64,000 nt of DNA, from positions 1-64,000 of the forward strand of contig CALFMP010000036.1 in NCBI GenBank assembly GCA_937879965.1, in the 5' to 3' direction. The notes below the pieces were generated by a model. It had not been told where the DNA came from. It worked only from the letters and a program-made list of their open reading frames with translations, and ran no database searches. Shown in pieces: positions 59,723 through 64,000 of this stretch. How positions within the stretch are numbered: position 1 is the first letter of the stretch; each line of letters opens with the position of its first letter. The stretch comes from QKMZ01 sp012965515 (GTDB taxonomy: Bacteria > Cyanobacteriota > Vampirovibrionia > Obscuribacterales > Obscuribacteraceae). A program made the translations under genes and the position numbers.

Positions 59723-60204
59723 TGAAACGATTCCATGTACATGTAGCTGTGCAAGATATTGAGCAGTCGATCAAATTTTATTCTACGTTTTTCAATACCG
59801 AGCCGGCGGTCATTAAGGATGACTACGCGAAGTGGATGTTGGATGATCCGCGAATCAATTTCGCGATCTCCAATCGAGGAAGAGAGCCGGGGCTCGATCA
59901 CTTAGGGATTCAAGTCGAAGACGAAGCTTCGCTCAAGGAAATCTCAACCCGGCTGAAGAATGCTCAAGAACCGATCTTGGAACAAGAAGAAACAACTTGT
60001 TGCTATGCAAAATCGGACAAGACCTGGGTCCACGATCCGCAAGGCATTGCCTGGGAAAGTTTCTTCACCATTGGCTCCGCAACTACTTACGGTGAAGATG
60101 CTGAGTTTGGCAAACCAGCCAACTCAAATTCGGCTTGCTGCGCACCAGCTAGTGATGTGGTTCCGATCAGTTTCAGTTCTTCAAAAAAGGACTGCGGTGC
60201 ATGA
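59722..60204 (+). CDS. arsI: ArsI/CadI-like glyoxalase-fold protein
   Basis: 160 residues from ATG 59722, GGAGG nine bases upstream; the ATG at 59716 is too close to it. Glyoxalase/vicinal-oxygen-chelate fold: FHVHVAVQDIEQSIKFYSTF, then GLDHLGIQVED and WVHDPQGIAWESF with the metal His and Glu. CC in EETTCCYAKSD matches the paired cysteines that bind trivalent organoarsenicals in C-As lyase ArsI. A Cys-containing tail (ACCAPASD, DCGA) is added. It removes methyl groups from methylarsenite in known members; this copy is inferred to do so. Confidence 0.88.
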   Translation: MKRFHVHVAVQDIEQSIKFYSTFFNTEPAVIKDDYAKWMLDDPRINFAISNRGREPGLDHLGIQVEDEASLKEISTRLKNAQEPILEQEETTCCYAKSDKTWVHDPQGIAWESFFTIGSATTYGEDAEFGKPANSNSACCAPASDVVPISFSSSKKDCGA

Positions 60205-60620
60205 AGGTAATTTTTGCTTGCGTTCACAATGCGGGCCGCTCTCAGATGGCTGCGGCATTTTATAACAAGTTTGCATCCAGCTCTCACGCAATTTCCGCCG
60301 GAACGGAACCGGCGGAGCGAGTCCACGATTGTGTTGTGGAAGCGATGAATGAAGTAGGAATTGACTTGTCTTCTTCCAAGCCACAGAAATTGAATGAAGC
60401 GCTTGCTCGTGATGCAGATCTTTTGATCACAATGGGATGTGGTGATTCATGTCCAGTTGTTCCAGGATTGAAACGCGACGATTGGGCACTTGCGGATCCT
60501 AAGGGAAAATCGATATCTGAAGTGCGTTTGATTCGCGATGATATTCGGGAGCGTGTGGTTAGATTGCTTCAAGAGTCAAATGACTATTCTTCCGCAGCAG
60601 CTCAACGACAAAAGGTCTAA
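60201..60620 (+). CDS. arsC: Arsenate reductase, low-molecular-weight phosphatase type
   Basis: 139 residues overlapping the previous stop by 4 bp. The catalytic P-loop CVHNAGRS has nucleophile C7 and R13. GCGDSCPVVPG contributes the second and third cysteines of the thioredoxin-coupled type, and WALADPKG carries the general acid Asp. It reduces arsenate to arsenite in the cytoplasm for export; no exporter gene (arsB or acr3) is visible in the window. Confidence 0.95.
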   Translation: MKVIFACVHNAGRSQMAAAFYNKFASSSHAISAGTEPAERVHDCVVEAMNEVGIDLSSSKPQKLNEALARDADLLITMGCGDSCPVVPGLKRDDWALADPKGKSISEVRLIRDDIRERVVRLLQESNDYSSAAAQRQKV

Positions 60621-60621
60621 A

Positions 60622-61074
60622 ATGTGTAATTCGTTTCGCGCACCACTTCCGCAAGAAGACGAAGAATTTCTGCAAATGTTTGAGCAATGCTCACTCAGTG
60701 ACAAGTGTTGGACACATGTCGCACACGTGCGCATGGCATGGTTGCAGATGCAGAGAAGCGCCTCATACGATGAGGCGCTCGATCGCATACGTAAAGGAAT
60801 CATGGCTTTCAATGCGTCTGTTCAGAGTGTTGGGTATCACGAAACCATTACCGTCGCTTTTGCTCGCCTTATTTTTCACAGGCGGGAAACCCAACCTGCG
60901 GAATGCTGGCAAAAGTTCCTTGAGTTGCACGAAGATTTAATTTCCAAGGAAACTCCCATTCTTCACTCTTACTATAGTCCGGAACTCTTGGCGACACCGG
61001 AAGCCCGCGCTTGTTTCGTAGAGCCGGATCGCAAGCCTCTTCCAGAGGTTGCTGCTGTTGTTGCTGAAATGTAG
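60622..61074 (+). CDS. Conserved unknown protein of the ars operon
   Basis: 150 residues from ATG 60622, which begins one base after the previous stop (TAA-A-ATG). It is mostly helical with conserved-looking motifs: WTHVAHVRMAWLQMQR, ALDRIRKGIMAFNASV and VGYHETITVAFARLIFH, a pattern also seen in small proteins of unknown function in other bacteria (the GYHETIT motif recurs). Two His and a Thr in these motifs could bind a metal. No membrane segment. Its place in the operon implies a role in arsenic handling. Confidence 0.8.
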   Translation: MCNSFRAPLPQEDEEFLQMFEQCSLSDKCWTHVAHVRMAWLQMQRSASYDEALDRIRKGIMAFNASVQSVGYHETITVAFARLIFHRRETQPAECWQKFLELHEDLISKETPILHSYYSPELLATPEARACFVEPDRKPLPEVAAVVAEM

Positions 61075-61229
61075 TTTGCTTCGATTGAACAACAACTTTC
61101 GCACTTAATTTGTACTCATTAGAACAAAATTTTGTGGAACTTATTTGAGACTCTCCGGTCTTGAAGGGCGTTATGCAGATTGCTACCGGAGCCTCTAAGA
61201 AAGGTTAGAGCGAGTTTCAGGAATTTTCT

Positions 61230-61691
61230 ATGAGCCACATTTTGATTGCTGACTTAAACAAGGGCGCAACTCGTCTAACAAATATTTTGGAGTCTGATCA
61301 CACTTTGGCATATGTGCACACTGTGAACGAGGCAAAGCGCTTCGCGAGGCAAGTGAAGTTTGATCTTGTAATCATTGGGCTTCTCTTTGATGAGTCCAGA
61401 ATGTACGAGCTCATCAATGAATTTAAGTTGATCCCTTCCCTTAGCGAGACACCGGTTATGGGATTTTCAGATCAAGCAACTGCGAGTTCCATCACTTCTC
61501 GAAATTCTATCGAAGGGAGTGCCCATGCCTTGGGTGTCTGCGATTACGTCGATACGCGGCGATTGTCTGACCGTGAGATTCTAGACCGTATCAACTCATG
61601 CCTTAGTGGCAAACTCGGAGTCGGCCGTAAGATAACTCGACAAGAAGCAACACCGACTCAAAAGCGTGAACAGCAGGAAAGAGCGCGCTAA
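61230..61691 (+). CDS. Degenerate receiver-domain protein (Gly at the phosphosite)
   Basis: 153 residues. First strand SHILIADLNK keeps a single Asp (D8); the third strand reads FDLVIIGLLFDESRMYE with G50 where the phosphoacceptor should be; no Lys is evident in the usual fifth-strand place (VCDYVDTRR). The C-terminus is basic (GRKITRQEATPTQKREQQERAR). It therefore probably acts by contact only. It converges with the histidine kinase gene and overlaps it by 4 bp at the 3' ends. Confidence 0.8.
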   Translation: MSHILIADLNKGATRLTNILESDHTLAYVHTVNEAKRFARQVKFDLVIIGLLFDESRMYELINEFKLIPSLSETPVMGFSDQATASSITSRNSIEGSAHALGVCDYVDTRRLSDREILDRINSCLSGKLGVGRKITRQEATPTQKREQQERAR

Positions 61692-63847
61692 GAGTCGGCT
61701 GGCAGCTTGAACCAGAATGTACTGCCTTTGCCTTCTTCAGAGTTTACACCAATGGTTCCGCCGTGGGCTTCTACGATTGCTTTGCTGATAGCTAAACCAA
61801 GTCCGGTGCCTTTTTTAACTGTGGCATCAGTGTCTGAAACTTGCTTGAATCTCTCGAAAATTGTCTTTTGCAAATCTGCAGGTATGCCTGGTCCTTCGTC
61901 TTTGATGTCAATCTCAACGAAGCCATTTTCTTTCTTTGCGGTTAAATCAATGGTGCCTTTTTCCGGCGAGAACTTAATTGCATTGTGCAAAAGGTTAATC
62001 ACAACTTGGACGAGCCGCTCCGAGTCGCCCCGTATCTGTAAGTCTTCCTTCGGTGCATTGATAGTTACTTTCTTCACTTCTCTATGTGAATTGACCGCTT
62101 CGAGCGACGGCTCAACAATCGCATTCAGGCTCGTGTCACCAACTGCGATTTTGAGGTGGCCGGCTTCCCACCGGTCGATGTCCAGCAAATCTCTAATCAT
62201 GTTTACTAGTCGATCTACACTCTTGTTCAGCAATCCAAGTTTCTGAGTTCCGGCGTCGCTAAGTTGGCCGTAGACTCCACGTCCGAGCAAATCGAGATAG
62301 CTTTGAACAGACGTTAGCGGTGTTCGCAAGTCGTGGCTCACCATCTGCACGAATTGAGCTTTCATCAGTTCTATTTCATGCCTGTCTGTAATGTCGAGAA
62401 TTAAGCCGATTAGTCGTTTGCCATCCAGCGTTTCGATTTCTCTGAAGGAAATCTCTACCGGTACTTCAGTCCCATCCGGTCTTTCAGCTAAACATTCGTG
62501 GGCTCTACCCAGGGCATTCTCGGTTATGTATGCGAGATTGACTTTGCGAGCGCGTGAATCGGTGAGGATGCTATCTATTGTTTTTCCTTCGATGTCCGCA
62601 AGCTTATAACCAAAAACCTCTTCAAATGTACGATTTGACAGAACGACTTTCCCGTCTAGATCAACCATCATCAATCCTACGGGCAAACTTTCGAGAATTT
62701 GACGCAGCCGCGTTTCAGCTTCTTTGATTACTTGTTCTGCAGCTTTTCTTTCAGTGATGTCGTGAGCAACACAGAAGAAAGAATCATCCGGGTCGGACCA
62801 TTGAACCGACCACAAAATGTTGATGTCAGACCCGTCGGCGCGAGTGATGCGGCTTTCGAATTCACTCGACTTATTGCCTTCTCTTATATCTTTAAGAGCA
62901 TTGACCGTTGCTTCTGCGTCGGATTTTAAAACGATTTCCAGGCAATTTTTTCCGACCAGCTCTGCGGGCTCGAATCCGAACATCGGCTTCGCCGCAGGGC
63001 TGAGCTTTGTGAAGTTGCCATCTCTATCTAATGAAAAGATGACGTCGGCTGCGTTTTCAACGAATGCGCGCTCTTTTCTTGCTGCCGCATTGAGCGCATT
63101 CGCCATTTCCTTGAACACTCTATCCAGGTGCGACAATTCGTCATTGCCCGAGAGTGGCGGATTAAGAGGTTGCCCGCGTCCGAGTCGCACTGAGTTGTCC
63201 ATCAAAATCGCAAGACGACTCGTAACCTCCTTATTAAAGTTAACTACTAGAAGAAAGGAGACGACTATTGTCACTCCGACCAATGAATAAAGAAGCATCT
63301 TTGTCTTCTCGCGCAATTCGGATTGCGTCTGCGGGCTGGTCTTTTCGATTTCGCGCTCGACGGACAAGATGGCCTCGAGTTCTGTAATCAAATCACGCAA
63401 TATCAATTTCAGTGCCGGGAGTTCCGAAGCCAGAGCCAGGTCACCACCCTGCTTGAACATGCGCTTGACCTGTTTCAGTTTTTCCGCACTGCAACCTGCC
63501 TTGCGCTGCAATTCCCTCAAGTGATTCATTTCCTGAGGATTGTCTTTAAGTAGCCTTTCCAACGGCGGAACTTCCCGCTCGAAACCTTCGCGCAGGGAAT
63601 AAGTCGCTTCCATTTTGCGACCAGTGCCGATTAGCCCCTCTGCGGTAACACCGGCTATATAACCTATGATCAACCTGTGTATTTGATTGACATGGTGAAT
63701 GATTTCGCGCGCGCGGACTTCCTTTTCCCGCTCCCTTTCAGTCTCATCGAGGAGTTTTCCCAGCATGGAGACGAATGTGAGCTGCACGCAGAGCGGCACG
63801 GCCACAAGAAAGAACACCTTTTGGGAAAGTTTTAGACCCGGCTGCAT
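61688..63847 (-). CDS. HAMP-PAS-PAS histidine kinase
   Basis: 719 residues. An N-terminal membrane helix (KVFFLVAVPLCVQLTFVSML), an extracytoplasmic helical part (about 40-180), a second membrane helix (LLYSLVGVTIVVSFLLVVNF), a HAMP domain, two PAS domains (about 260-375 and 380-495), HisKA with H505 in SHDLRTP, and HATPase with NLLHNAIKFS, KDEGPGIP and GTGLGLAIS. No receiver is attached and no regulator gene lies next to it on the same strand, so its partner is elsewhere. The layout is that of a chemoreceptor-like membrane sensor. Confidence 0.95.
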   Translation of the reverse strand: MQPGLKLSQKVFFLVAVPLCVQLTFVSMLGKLLDETEREREKEVRAREIIHHVNQIHRLIIGYIAGVTAEGLIGTGRKMEATYSLREGFEREVPPLERLLKDNPQEMNHLRELQRKAGCSAEKLKQVKRMFKQGGDLALASELPALKLILRDLITELEAILSVEREIEKTSPQTQSELREKTKMLLYSLVGVTIVVSFLLVVNFNKEVTSRLAILMDNSVRLGRGQPLNPPLSGNDELSHLDRVFKEMANALNAAARKERAFVENAADVIFSLDRDGNFTKLSPAAKPMFGFEPAELVGKNCLEIVLKSDAEATVNALKDIREGNKSSEFESRITRADGSDINILWSVQWSDPDDSFFCVAHDITERKAAEQVIKEAETRLRQILESLPVGLMMVDLDGKVVLSNRTFEEVFGYKLADIEGKTIDSILTDSRARKVNLAYITENALGRAHECLAERPDGTEVPVEISFREIETLDGKRLIGLILDITDRHEIELMKAQFVQMVSHDLRTPLTSVQSYLDLLGRGVYGQLSDAGTQKLGLLNKSVDRLVNMIRDLLDIDRWEAGHLKIAVGDTSLNAIVEPSLEAVNSHREVKKVTINAPKEDLQIRGDSERLVQVVINLLHNAIKFSPEKGTIDLTAKKENGFVEIDIKDEGPGIPADLQKTIFERFKQVSDTDATVKKGTGLGLAISKAIVEAHGGTIGVNSEEGKGSTFWFKLPADS

Positions 63848-64000
63848 GGTCGGTCCGCCCAGCTACGCCTCCTCACTATATATAGCTTACCCAATTTGTG
63901 CGCCTGCCCAGGCTCGGAAAGGTTGCCAGGTGGATTATTTCGAGATTGTCACGTGAGTGTCATTTTTGGACCGTAGTCTTCCATGCAACCCTCAGATGAG
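63848..64000. other. Upstream region of the histidine kinase; window edge
   Basis: The promoter of the kinase gene should be here. An ATG at 63983 starts a frame that runs off the window, but it lacks a ribosome site. Confidence 0.3.

Noticed and set aside
63983..64000. Start of a gene running off the right edge
   Set aside because: Only six codons are visible and there is no ribosome site before the ATG.

Overview
The window looks like a stretch of a Gram-negative-type chromosome of moderate GC content, with loosely packed genes on both strands. The mix is: many secreted or lipid-anchored TPR, Sel1 and WG-repeat proteins, eukaryote-like Ser/Thr kinases, a calpain-like protease, two hemerythrin-like proteins, a SulP transporter, GAF/PAS histidine kinases, and abundant short palindromic repeats at gene ends. 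This fits a non-photosynthetic relative of cyanobacteria (Vampirovibrionia/Melainabacteria, Obscuribacterales-like). That placement is inferred from gene style; the window has no rRNA or ribosomal protein gene to confirm it.

Layout. 1-9.9 kb (minus strand): a SUKH/Sel1 protein, an EF-hand protein, two exported TPR-type proteins and a secreted protein of unknown function; several are followed by palindromic repeats shaped like terminators. 10.5-14.6 kb (minus): a two-component cluster of CheY-like regulator, RedB-like thiol protein, membrane GAF-PAS histidine kinase and NarL-type regulator. 15-18.2 kb: a hemerythrin-like protein and an exported large-subunit catalase. 18.3-25.5 kb: small proteins, an ECF sigma factor, two degenerate receivers, a normal receiver and a membrane coiled-coil protein. 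25.8-32 kb: zinc alcohol dehydrogenase, Crp-type regulator, atypical kinase, second hemerythrin and SulP transporter. 33 kb: tRNA-Lys and tRNA-Arg, then a minisatellite. 33.7-37.2 kb: a trypsin-like/PATAN/zinc-ribbon/DUF4384 membrane fusion protein and a secreted DUF4384 partner.

37.5-43.1 kb: three very small membrane proteins, a ferredoxin divergent from a SufR-like regulator, a lipoprotein, a class V aminotransferase, a YheT-like hydrolase and a small exported protein. 43.2-48.7 kb: repeat arrays, three small soluble proteins, a WG-repeat lipoprotein, a CpaB-like protein and a HEAT-like protein. 48.97-55.8 kb: four overlapping genes encode an exported calpain-like protease, a paralogue lacking the catalytic Cys and His, and two 718-residue transmembrane Ser/Thr kinases with leucine-rich C-terminal regions. 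56-57 kb: two universal stress proteins. 57.5-59.3 kb: a zinc-ribbon TPR protein. 59.4-61.1 kb: an arsenic operon (ArsR, ArsI-like lyase, arsenate reductase, unknown protein). 61.2-63.8 kb: a third degenerate receiver facing a HAMP-PAS histidine kinase.

Main themes. Stress and redox defence (catalase, hemerythrins, ferredoxin with SufR-like regulator, ars genes, stress proteins) is mixed with an unusually heavy signalling load: two histidine kinases, three intact receivers, three receivers lacking the phosphoacceptor Asp, three Ser/Thr kinases and an ECF sigma factor. The calpain/pseudocalpain/twin-kinase operon is the strongest candidate for an undescribed system.
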